Positions 7,895 to 16,200 of a DNA stretch of 16,988 bases are shown here, piece by piece. Made by a program: the position numbers and the translations under genes. How positions within the stretch are numbered: the first letter of the stretch is position 1; the number at the start of each line of letters is the position of its first letter. The notes below the pieces were generated by a model. That model saw only the letters and a list, made by a program, of their open reading frames with translations, ran no database searches and was not told the DNA's origin. This stretch comes from JALOOE01 sp964423545 (GTDB taxonomy: Bacteria; Chloroflexota; Anaerolineae; CG2-30-64-16), in assembly GCA_964423545.1 (NCBI GenBank), contig CAYRFV010000107.1, forward strand, positions 1-16,988, read 5' to 3'.

Positions 7895-7907
7895 GGCAGC
7901 CGCTGCC
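7895..7907 (+). terminator. weak hairpin after the dockerin operon
   Basis: GGCAG-CCG-CTGCC forms a 5-bp GC-rich stem 20 bp after the last stop of the plus-strand operon. There is no T-run, so termination is only a possibility. Confidence 0.25.
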
Positions 7908-7989
7908 AGACTGCGGCGCACAGAGGCGCCATCCCTCTGCGGGCGGGCTGCCTGTTCGGCTGCTCCTGCTCTGAACCCCGCGTGGCCGA

Positions 7990-8016
7990 ACCCGGGCAGC
8001 ACCGGCTTTCCCGGGT
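7990..8016 (-). terminator. hairpin at the end of the Pst operon
   Basis: ACCCGGG (7990-7996) and CCCGGGT (8010-8016) are perfect inverted repeats around a 13-nt loop that itself can pair partly (CACCGG/CCGG-type). The stem begins inside the pstB stop codon. It is convergent with the dockerin operon, so it may serve both directions. No T-run follows, which weakens the call. Confidence 0.35.
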
Positions 8017-8759
8017 CAGCCGAAGCGCCCCGCTATGTACTCGCTGGTGACGGGATTCCTTGGCGCCTTGAACACGGCTTCGGTTTCCCCATACTCCACC
8101 AGCTCGCCAAGATAGATGAACGCCACGTAGTCCGAGACACGCAGCGCTTGCTGCATGTTGTGAGTCACGATGACCACGGTGTAATCGCCCTTCATGGCTT
8201 TGATGCTGGCCTCGACGCGCGCAGCTGACGATGGGTCGAGGGCCGCTGCCGGCTCGTCCATCAGCACGACGGTAGGCGCAATGGCCAAAGCCCGCGCGAT
8301 GCAGACGCGTTGCTGCTGTCCCACGGATAGGCGAAAGGCGTTGTCGCCGAGGCGCTCCCTGATCTCTTCCCAGATGGCCGCACGCTCCAGGCTGCGCTGA
8401 ATGACTCGTTCCTCGTCAACGGTCTCTTTCGCCGCTTTGATTCCGTACAGGATGTTCTCGCGGATTGACATGGGGAATGGATTGGGCTTCTGAAACACCA
8501 TGCCCACCCGGCGGCGCAACAACATTGGGTCCATCTCGCGAATATCCTTGCCGTCCAGGCGAATGCTGCCCTTGACCGTGCAGCCTCTGGTCAGCTCGCT
8601 CAGACGGTTGATACATCGCAGCAGGGTCGTCTTGCCGCAGCCCGAGGGACCGATCAGGGCCGTTATCTTACCCGGCTCCACATCGAGGTCGATGCCCTTG
8701 AGAACCTCCTTGCCACCGTAGGCGACACGCAACCCCCGAATCTCCAAGCCGCTTGTCAT
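8016..8759 (-). CDS. pstB: phosphate-type ABC transporter ATP-binding protein
   Basis: The product has 247 residues, near the usual PstB length. ATG 8759 has GGGAGG 7 nt upstream; the longer frame to 8858 would overlap pstA. This is the cytoplasmic ATPase that powers import through the two membrane subunits. Visible motifs are an aromatic contact Tyr14, Walker A GPSGCGKTT (37-45), the Q-loop in VGMVFQKPNPFPMSI (Gln90), Walker B VVLMDEP (164-170) and the switch His200 in VTHNMQQA. NPFPMSIRENILYGI and YLGELVEYG are characteristic of PstB. Odd: the ABC signature reads LSVGQQQR (144-151), with Val replacing the first Gly of the usual LSGGQ. It lies last in the operon, 68 bp after pstA. No phoU follows. 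Confidence 0.93.
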   Translation of the reverse strand: MTSGLEIRGLRVAYGGKEVLKGIDLDVEPGKITALIGPSGCGKTTLLRCINRLSELTRGCTVKGSIRLDGKDIREMDPMLLRRRVGMVFQKPNPFPMSIRENILYGIKAAKETVDEERVIQRSLERAAIWEEIRERLGDNAFRLSVGQQQRVCIARALAIAPTVVLMDEPAAALDPSSAARVEASIKAMKGDYTVVIVTHNMQQALRVSDYVAFIYLGELVEYGETEAVFKAPRNPVTSEYIAGRFG

Positions 8760-8827
8760 GCCTATCCTCCCAATGTGCGCCCGGTCACCAGTCTGACGAT
8801 CGGCCGCTTCCTGACGGACTTCAGTGC

Positions 8828-10237
8828 TCACCCACCGCGGTACCTCCGCACCAGCCACCGTTTCACAAGGAGAGCTGCCATTCCCAACCCCATGGTTAAC
8901 AACAGCAGCAGAACGGCTGCCGACGCCTGGTACGGTTTCATGATCCTCTGGAAACCCAGGTTGCCGAACTGCGAGTCATAGATGAAGTGGGCAAGGGAGG
9001 TCGTCTGCTGTGCCGTGCCAGCGCCATACTGCCCTCGTCCGTCGATCAGAATGATGACCGTGACGCTGCCCGCGGCCTCAGCGCAACTCAGGATCAACCC
9101 GGTGACGATATTGGGCAAGGCCCAGGGCAGTACGACCCGCCTCAGGGTATACGACTCCGATGCGCCCAGCGCTAGCGATCCCTCCTTCAGATCGGGCGGC
9201 AGGGAGCGACAGCCCTCTTCAGTGGTGCGGGCGATCACGGGTATGACCAGGAACGCCAGCACCAGGCTAGCCGTGATGAACGACCCTCCCTGGCTGATCC
9301 GCATGTCGCCAAGCGCGTCGAAGTAGTAGCCGTTGAAGATCGGTGCCAGGGGAGTGCGATAGGTGGCCGTGGCGACTGCATAGGCCATGAGCCCAAGGAT
9401 CAGCAGCGAGAATCCTCGCAGCGCACTTACCGCCAGCCGGATAACGTGTCCGGTCCGGCTCTCGGCGTACTCGGCCAGGTAGACCCCGGCGCCGATGCCG
9501 AACGGAGCAGCAAACAGGCAGGTGAGCACCATCAAGGTAACCGTGCCGCGGATGTGGTTCAGCAGTCCGGCGTTCTGAACCGGGTTGAAGTACCAGTAGG
9601 GCCAGCCGTCCGCCATGTAGCCTTTCGTCGGCCATGTGAGGTCGCTGAACGAGGTGGTGATGAGGCGCCAGCTCAGGCCAGGCCACCCGTCAATGACGAT
9701 GCCAGCGATCAGGACGAAATAGACGGCCACCACCAACAGCACCGGAACAGCCACCAGGGGATAGTGCGACACGTCTTCGGCATGAGGCGTGCCGCCGGAA
9801 AGGTGGAACAGCGCGGCGGACAGAGCCGGCATGCCGAGGCCGAAAAGCAGGAGCGCCGAGAACACCGAATGGCGCACGATCGCATTCACTTGCAGCCCGG
9901 TCATGTAGGGCGGCAGGGCGCGCAGCACCAGGATAGCGGCGAAGGCGGCCAGCGCCAGGGCAGCGGCCCGCCAGGCGCCCGGACGCCGCGCCAGGAACAG
10001 GCCGAGGAACAGAGCCTGGAAGGTGACGCACATCAACCCCAACAACGGCAGCGCCAGGACCTCTGATCGCTGTGAAACCATGACCAACGGGCCCGAAACC
10101 ACGCAGCCCAGGGCCACCAGTGCAGAGAGTCCGGCCACCGCCTTCACCAGGCGATTGGAGCCGGCCACCGGCCGGGAGGCTGCGGCGACAGCACCGCCGC
10201 GAACGGCCTGCCTGACGGGCTCAGAGACCGCTTTCAT
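8828..10237 (-). CDS. pstA: phosphate-type ABC transporter permease, N-terminally extended PstA
   Basis: The product has 469 residues from ATG 10237, which overlaps the pstC stop as ATGA and has GGAGG 8 nt upstream. The open frame continues to 10585, but that part is antiparallel coding shadow inside pstC. The PstA-like core is residues about 160-469. It has membrane segments near 160-182, 229-255, 268-292, 318-337, 376-398 and 438-458, and the ATPase-contacting loop EGSLALGASESYTLRRVVLP (352-371). Before it, residues 30-150 add about four further hydrophobic segments (33-54, 59-83, 89-108, 122-146). PstA is normally about 280-300 residues, so this extension is unusual. It might be a fused membrane domain of unknown role. 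It pairs with PstC to form the channel. Confidence 0.9.
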   Translation of the reverse strand: MKAVSEPVRQAVRGGAVAAASRPVAGSNRLVKAVAGLSALVALGCVVSGPLVMVSQRSEVLALPLLGLMCVTFQALFLGLFLARRPGAWRAAALALAAFAAILVLRALPPYMTGLQVNAIVRHSVFSALLLFGLGMPALSAALFHLSGGTPHAEDVSHYPLVAVPVLLVVAVYFVLIAGIVIDGWPGLSWRLITTSFSDLTWPTKGYMADGWPYWYFNPVQNAGLLNHIRGTVTLMVLTCLFAAPFGIGAGVYLAEYAESRTGHVIRLAVSALRGFSLLILGLMAYAVATATYRTPLAPIFNGYYFDALGDMRISQGGSFITASLVLAFLVIPVIARTTEEGCRSLPPDLKEGSLALGASESYTLRRVVLPWALPNIVTGLILSCAEAAGSVTVIILIDGRGQYGAGTAQQTTSLAHFIYDSQFGNLGFQRIMKPYQASAAVLLLLLTMGLGMAALLVKRWLVRRYRGG

Positions 10238-11223
10238 GCGGTGTACCTCCGCAGCACCAGGCGCTGCAGGTAGCCGGCGAGGCCGAGGATGCCGAATGCC
10301 AACACCAGCAGCAGCAGCCCGGCGAAGAACGCCACCGACCGATCGAGCGGCGGCGCCGAAGTGATCCCCCCGTCCAGCATCCCGCCCAGAAGCCCGGCGG
10401 CGGCTCCGGTCAACGGCGTGGTGGCCTCGAATGGGTCCCACAGCGGCGCAGGTAGTCTCTCTGCTGCCATCCCCACCGCAAAAGCCACCACCATGACATC
10501 GCCGGTCGCCTTGAGGACTCCCAGGGTGACTGCCGACATGATGCCGGGCAGAGACAGCGGCAGGATGACGCGGCGGAGCGTGCACCAGCGATTGGCGCCG
10601 AGCGCCAGCGAGCCCTCGATCAGGCTGTGCTGGACATTGCGCAGGGCGTCGAGAATCAAGGGCGCCACGAAGGGGATGATCAGCAGCGCCAGCAGCATTC
10701 CTCCCAGAAGGACGCTGTTCTCCCGGGGCAGCATCCTGGGGTTGAGCGCCGGTAGCCCGGGCAATGCCTTGATCGTCTCCTCAGACAGCCCCCGACCGCC
10801 GAAATTCGGCTGCATGAATGCTCTGGCCATCAGGAGGGCCATGAAGCCGTAGAGCACGGGCGGGATGCCGGCGAAGAGGCCCACGATGGTCTCCAGCGCG
10901 CGAGCCGGCCACGCCCAGGGCGACTCGGTGATGAAGACGCCAATGGCTAGAGAAACCGGCAGCGCAAGACCCGTGGCCACGCAAGCGACTAGCAGCGTGC
11001 CCCAGAGCGCGGGCATCAGCCCGTACTCGCCGCGGGTCCAGGTGCCGGAAAAGCGGTTGGAGAACTTGTCGGAGAAGATCACAGGCAGACCCACTTCGGT
11101 CACCGCGGGCAGCGCGGCCGCGATGATCGTCGCCACTATGGCCACCAACATCACCACAGGCACGAGAGCCAGGACCAGGGATACCACGCGAGGGCCCGAC
11201 CAACGGGCATGTCCGCTGAGCAT
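10234..11223 (-). CDS. pstC: phosphate-type ABC transporter permease
   Basis: The product has 329 residues, the usual PstC size. ATG 11223 has GGAG about 10 nt upstream. Membrane segments lie near residues 15-38, 73-98, 109-133, 170-190, 225-250 and 297-320. The cytoplasmic loop EGSLALGANRWCTLRRVILP (203-222) is the expected EAA-type contact with the ATPase; the periplasm-facing GTWTRGEYGLMPALWGTL and FAGIPPVLYGFMAL are typical of PstC. It lies 15 bp after pstS and overlaps pstA by 4 bp, so translational coupling is likely. Phosphate is the probable substrate by family, though related systems move other oxyanions. Confidence 0.93.
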   Translation of the reverse strand: MLSGHARWSGPRVVSLVLALVPVVMLVAIVATIIAAALPAVTEVGLPVIFSDKFSNRFSGTWTRGEYGLMPALWGTLLVACVATGLALPVSLAIGVFITESPWAWPARALETIVGLFAGIPPVLYGFMALLMARAFMQPNFGGRGLSEETIKALPGLPALNPRMLPRENSVLLGGMLLALLIIPFVAPLILDALRNVQHSLIEGSLALGANRWCTLRRVILPLSLPGIMSAVTLGVLKATGDVMVVAFAVGMAAERLPAPLWDPFEATTPLTGAAAGLLGGMLDGGITSAPPLDRSVAFFAGLLLLVLAFGILGLAGYLQRLVLRRYTA

Positions 11224-11238
11224 ACTTGTTTCACTCCA

Positions 11239-12303
11239 TCAGCGATCAGGAACCAACGGCAAGAATCCGGCCGCCGCCACAGCCTGTTGGCCATCAGGTG
11301 AAAGCAGGAAGGCGGCCAGCGCCTGAGCATGGGGAGGGGCATCGGGCCGCATCAAGAGATGGATCTTGCGCGACAGTGAGTATGTGCCGTCATAGATCGT
11401 GGCCGGCTTCGCAACCGGATCGATGCCATCGATCTCCAGAGCCCGCAGCCGGAAACCGTGATCAATTGCCTTGGCGGTGATCCGCCGTGACAGAACGGCC
11501 AGTTGGTAAGGGAATTGATCATTGCCTATGGACGCTTGAGCCGGTCCCCTGGAGTAGCGGTAGGCGACAAGTTCCTCTTCTGATTCCAGGAACTTGGGCA
11601 GCAGAAGACCGTCGCCCGCGACGACATCGGCTTCCGATAGTCCCAGCTTCTCGAACAGGACACTTTGTGTGTCGACTCGGTACAGGCGCCAGAGATCCGG
11701 AACAAGATAGACCGGCGTCTTGACCCATTCCCCGACGGCATATCCGGGGTTCTGCGGGTCCTCGCCGATTCCGTCAGCGCCGGTTCCCGTGCCGCGAAAC
11801 TGGTAATGCGAGCCCTCCCATTGCCAGACCGGACCGCGCCCGCGGATTCGGTTGTTGTAGACATGGCGAGCTTCATCCAAGGAGAGTCCTCGCAGCCCGC
11901 CGCTCGCGGCCTTGAAAAGCTTCGGGTGGTGATTCAGGTCGACCTGCACGCCGCCGACGTAGGACCGGACATCGATGACGATACAGACCGCATCGAGGGC
12001 GACGGGGTAATCGACCAGGCCAGCGAGTTCGCCTGCGGACGGGGCGCGGCCCACCACCAGAACGTCGAGCTTGCCGGCCTTCAAATCCTGAATGTCGGAT
12101 TCCGACGGCCTGGAGGTCAGTGAGATGCCGGTAGTGGTTGCGAAGCCGGTACGCGCCTGCTCGATGAGCGGTAGCACGTCCAGCCTGCCCCCCACCCGCA
12201 GCTCCTGTTCCCGCGCCCGCGCCGGTTCGCAACCGGCCAGCATCAGGGCAACGAGCCCAACAAGGCACAACGCCACGCCCAGGCTCAAGAGGCTTCGTTT
12301 CAT
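11239..12303 (-). CDS. pstS: phosphate-type substrate-binding lipoprotein
   Basis: The product has 354 residues. It begins MKRSLLSLGVALCLVGLVAL followed by lipobox LAGC, so Cys25 is probably lipidated and the protein tethered outside the membrane. The mature part is a PBP-like two-lobe binding protein. RFGxT-type features are present as YQFRGTGTGADGIGEDP (168-183), which resembles the Arg/Ser-Gly-Thr phosphate-binding loop of PstS with Thr in place of Ser. The C-terminus (PHAQALAAFLLSPDGQQAVAAAGFLPL) is typical of the family. Similarity to well-known PstS is weaker than for PstB and PstC, so the exact anion is inferred from the operon. No strong Shine-Dalgarno precedes ATG 12303. The upstream gap holds strong inverted repeats. 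Confidence 0.85.
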   Translation of the reverse strand: MKRSLLSLGVALCLVGLVALMLAGCEPARAREQELRVGGRLDVLPLIEQARTGFATTTGISLTSRPSESDIQDLKAGKLDVLVVGRAPSAGELAGLVDYPVALDAVCIVIDVRSYVGGVQVDLNHHPKLFKAASGGLRGLSLDEARHVYNNRIRGRGPVWQWEGSHYQFRGTGTGADGIGEDPQNPGYAVGEWVKTPVYLVPDLWRLYRVDTQSVLFEKLGLSEADVVAGDGLLLPKFLESEEELVAYRYSRGPAQASIGNDQFPYQLAVLSRRITAKAIDHGFRLRALEIDGIDPVAKPATIYDGTYSLSRKIHLLMRPDAPPHAQALAAFLLSPDGQQAVAAAGFLPLVPDR

Positions 12304-12323
12304 CAGGCAACCCGCTATCGAGA

Positions 12324-12380
12324 GAGACAGGAGCGTGTCTCGGGAGGCATGGCCATGTCTCCCAAGACATGGCCATGCCT
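12324..12380. promoter_or_regulatory. cluster of inverted repeats between the cohesin gene and pstS
   Basis: AGGCATGGCCATGTCT (12345-12360) and AGACATGGCCATGCCT (12365-12380) are perfect 16-bp inverted repeats separated by CCCA. Each arm contains the self-complementary CATGGCCATG. Next to them GAGACA-GGAGCG-TGTCTC (12324-12341) is a second inverted repeat, and the AGACA/TGTCT word occurs four times in alternating orientation. The cluster lies 21-77 bp upstream of the pstS start and 35-91 bp after the cohesin gene stop. It could be a hairpin ending or attenuating the upstream transcript, or a multi-site operator for pstS. There is no T-run, and the repeats do not match the canonical Pho box as I know it. 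Confidence 0.6.
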
Positions 12381-12414
12381 TCGGACGCCGCCTCGCGCGG
12401 CGCTGAGACCGATC

Positions 12415-13272
12415 TCAGGCTGGCCGGCGGCGCGTAGTCACCACCACCACCGCTCCGACGACCACGACCGCGGCTACCGGAATGATCAACTCCCAGGGGA
12501 TAGGAGACGCCTCGGAGCTCTCAACCTCCTGCTCGGCTTCGGTGGTGGAGGCCTTCACAATCCTAACGGTGCTGACTGGGGCGGGCGTGGCGGTTGCCGG
12601 CCGCGCCGCCTCACGTGCCGATGTCGGCATTGCCACCGCTGCGGCCGTGGGCGTGGCTGCTGATCCCTTGACGGCGCCGATGGCAACCTGGCCGGCCGCG
12701 ACCTTCACGCCAGCCATCGGGATGGGCTTCACCGGGTCCACATCGAGCACCTTCACATCATAGAGCTCGAAGGTCGCTATGCCTTGCACTCCGGCTTTGG
12801 CCTTGGCACGCACGACTAGCCACGTGCCGCTCCCAGAGGGACCCTTGCCTGCCGCCCCCGTCCCGAGGAGCGTGATGCCCATCGTGGGCACGACGCCCTT
12901 CGCATTATCTGCCGTTGGTTTGCCCGGCACGATCAGCGTCTGTGCGCCATTCGCTGCTGCCCAGGTCTTGTAGAAGTCTCCCTCCTCGATTTTCACGACT
13001 TCGATGAGCTTGGGGTCGAATCGCAGACCTGCCTGCATGCCCCAAGTCATCTGATCGGTGTCGATTCGCAGCAACACGTCGAAAGTTTCGCCCGCGTTGA
13101 CGGTTGGGCTGGATGGCGAGACCTTCAGTGTGGTATCGGATTGAACAGGCGGCTTGGGTGTCGCCATCTGAGCGAGGGCCGGCGCCGCAGGCAGGCCAGC
13201 CGAGACGAGAACAGCCAGCATGCCTGTGACCAGCACGAGGCATAGGGTCATTCCCACGGTATGCAGTTTCAC
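12415..13272 (-). CDS. single-cohesin membrane-anchored protein
   Basis: The product has 285 residues from GTG 13272, with AGGAG 9 nt upstream. The start overlaps the stop of the large scaffold gene as GTGA. A signal peptide ends near residue 35 (PALAQ). Residues about 46-200 are a cohesin-like beta domain: TTLKVSPSSPTVNAGETFDV, GMQAGLRFDPKLIEVVKI, GDFYKTWAAANGA and GSGTWLVVRAKAKAGVQG. This matches the two cohesins of the neighbouring protein at GxFYxxWAxxxG. A Pro/Ala/Thr linker (205-255) leads to one membrane segment (PWELIIPVAAVVVVGAVVVV) and a short RRRPA end inside the cell. The protein would present one cohesin at the outer face, able to receive a dockerin. Candidate partners are the four dockerin proteins at 2122-7875 and the dockerin of the scaffold itself. 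No partner is proven. Confidence 0.85.
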   Translation of the reverse strand: MKLHTVGMTLCLVLVTGMLAVLVSAGLPAAPALAQMATPKPPVQSDTTLKVSPSSPTVNAGETFDVLLRIDTDQMTWGMQAGLRFDPKLIEVVKIEEGDFYKTWAAANGAQTLIVPGKPTADNAKGVVPTMGITLLGTGAAGKGPSGSGTWLVVRAKAKAGVQGIATFELYDVKVLDVDPVKPIPMAGVKVAAGQVAIGAVKGSAATPTAAAVAMPTSAREAARPATATPAPVSTVRIVKASTTEAEQEVESSEASPIPWELIIPVAAVVVVGAVVVVTTRRRPA

Positions 13273-16200
13273 GAATGAGGTCTCCTTTTGTCGATGGATT
13301 CGTCGTCCACGGGTTGGGGCGCAGACCGCACACTGGGCCCGCGCCCGATGTCGATGCTGAAAGTGATATGGATGCCTTGTCTCCTCGGTGTATTGATCCT
13401 GTCGTGTTGGCGCTCTGCCGGCTCCTGACCGCCCCGAGCGGGAGTGGCCGCGCGCTCGTCTGAAGCCGGCCCCCGGTTCGGGAGGACGTCGTAATCCTGA
13501 CCCTCCACGAGGGTGATCACATCGTTCTGAGCGGTGGCTGCCCCGGCAGAACCTGGCAGCAGCAGCGCGGCTCCGGCTTCGCCGGCATCCGCCCCTCCTG
13601 CTGCGGCGGCTGTCCGGCGGCGTGGATGCCTGTGCCGGTAGATGACTCCGCCCAAGCCCACCAGAACAACGGCACAAGCTCCCCAGATCAGCCATCTGTT
13701 GTCACTGGGCGGGGTCTTCGCAATCACGGCATAGATGCTGAAGTGTGAGATCTTGCCGCGGAATTCGTCCGTCTTCGGGTCGGGCGTCCCTTTGTACTCA
13801 AGCCACTGCCTCTGCGCGGGATCATAGTAGCCCAATACCAGGTTCTGTGGCGAAGAGCCGGGCGGCAGCGCCTCACGGTCGAACGCCAGAACCAGGACCG
13901 CTGACGGAGCAAAACGCGCCCCCGAAGGTTCAAAGGCGTAGGCCGAGCTGACCAGGTTCTGGCCTTTCCTAGCCTTTGGAGCCTGGGCCAAGGGCTTGAT
14001 CGAGAAAGCCTCCAGGGGCAGGTTATCGGAGGTGATCACCTGAGTGCCCTGGCGAATGTGCAAGGCGGAAAGCTGGTCCGGGCTCTGGGCCTCGAAGTCT
14101 TGCAGCAAGACCCCGTTCGAATCAATCAGCCCCGAAATATCGTACTGCTTGGCGTCCGGGTCCGGCATCAGGGCATCCAGCGAGGGCCGATCTGCGGGCC
14201 TCAAGGCGCCAAGTGCCTGGTCAGAGCCGATCGCGTGGCTCAAGCGCTCACTGGCGGCCTCTTCGCCGGCAGCGCCCGGTTGCCCGGTGCTGCCCCCCGC
14301 GGCCACCGCTGCAGAGCCGGCTGCACCCGACGCGGGCCCAAGTTGACCCGGCGCTGGCATGCCGGGGCGCATCCCGCCGGACGCTCCCAGCGCGGCCGAT
14401 GTGCCGGGAACACCCGGCGTGCCGGGTGTACCGAGACGTGTCGCTACGACACCGGGTGTGGTGGCGACACCCGGTGTCGCTACCACACCCGGTGTCGTGG
14501 TAACGCCACGTGTCGCGCCGGATGAGGGCGTACCTGTTCCCGCTGCGCCCGGCGTCGGCGTCACCCCCACGTACACGGCGCCTGTGCTGACCTGTATCGC
14601 CAGGCTGAAAACATAAGGAACCGAATCATCATAGAGTTTTGCGTTGGTCAGCGTGAGCGTTGAGACTCCGTTGGCCTTAGCGGTGAACTTGAATGTCAGT
14701 AGTCTGCCGACGCCGGTGGGCCCCCCTGCATGGCCGTTCACAGGATTGGAGGCCCCGGTGATCGTAACACCTGTGGCGACCACCGTGCCGGCATTGTTGT
14801 CGATGGTCGGCGAGGAGGGCAGCATCAACGTGTTGCCCCCATGACTGGTGGCCCAGCTGCTATAGAAATCCCCTTCCGTGACCTCCTCGCAACTTAACAC
14901 CGCTGGGTTGAAGGTGATGCCGGCATTCCCGCCGCGCGTGGGCTTATCGGTGCTCACCAGCAGGTCCACCGTGAATGAGTCGCCGACTTGCACGCTCTTG
15001 CTGGCAGGGTCAATTCTTAACGACGCATTGGCAGCGACGGTGGGATAGGGTGTCGAGCTGGGCCCAGGGGTATTCGTGCGCAGCCCGCCGATGTCGGTCG
15101 CGGCCGTGCCGGGAGTCGGGGTGGCGGTCGCGGTCGCTGTGGGAGAAGGGGCGTCGGTCGGCGTTGGCGTATCGGTGGGCGTTGCCGTGGATGTCGGCGC
15201 ACCAGTCGCGGTCGCGGTGGGCGTCGCCGTGGCTGTCGGGGATGCCTGCGCACCCACCTGGATCATGCCGCCGGTCGTTGACAACTCGACCGCTTTCGGC
15301 TTCGGGAGCTGGCAGTCGAACACTCTTGGGCTGAGGTATGAGAGCTGCGAGGTGCCCGACGCCAGGGTCTCGAATTGAATCGTGACGAAGACGCCCGAAC
15401 CGCTGGGACCCAGATTCGGTCCACTGGTTGGCCCGCCGCTCAAGGTAACGCCGAAAACCTGGGATTCTCCCGGGTTCGCGGTCGCATTGCAGTTCACCAT
15501 CATGGGCAGGATTTCGGCGCCGTTGGCTGCAGCCCAATCTTTGTAGAAGCCGCCTACGCTGACCTTGTGGCACTTCAAGATCGCCGGATCCCACTTCAGG
15601 CCGGTCTGTGCGCCGCGCGTCTGCACCGCTGAATCGATCATCACGTCGACCGAGACGATGCTTCCCGCGGGCACAACCCCAGCGGGCGTCTTGAGGCTCA
15701 AGCGTACACGCGGCGTCGCCGTTGCCGTGGCGGTGCTCGTGCTGGAAGCCGTAGCGTTCGCCGTCGATGTGGGCGTCGCCGTTGCGCTCGCCGTCGCCGT
15801 TGTGCTTGCCGTCGTCGTGGGCGTCGCCGTTGCGCTCGCCGTCGCCGTTGCGCTCGCCGTCGATGTGGCGGTGCTCGCAGATGTCGAGGTGGAGGTAGGC
15901 GTCGTCGTTGCCGTCGGTGTCGCGGTTGGGGTCGGCGTCGCCGTGGAGGTGGCCGTGGCGGACTGGCTCAGCGCGCCCCCATCGATGGCCGTCCGGGTCA
16001 GGGACGATGCCGGAGCTCCACCTGCAGCGTCGGTGGCCAACACCCGCTCGGCCGCGGCGTCCGGCGCCACGGGCGGATGCGGCGTCAGTGTGGGGGTCGG
16101 GTCTGCCGCAGAGGGAAGGCTGACGCTGGTCGCGACCATGCAGGCGCCGATGAGCGCTTCGTCGGCGATATCTATGACGCCATCGCGGTTGGTGTCGGCA

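Noticed and set aside
10238..10585. N-terminal extension of the pstA frame up to 10585
   Set aside because: It lies wholly within pstC in another frame. ATG 10237 has a good Shine-Dalgarno and a classic ATGA overlap.
12304..12414. A canonical Pho box upstream of pstS
   Set aside because: I see no pair of CTGTCAT-like direct repeats at the right spacing; the repeats present are inverted and different.
13273..13695. Upstream extension of the single-cohesin frame to 13695
   Set aside because: It overlaps the scaffold tail in another frame, whereas GTG 13272 has AGGAG and is followed by a signal peptide.
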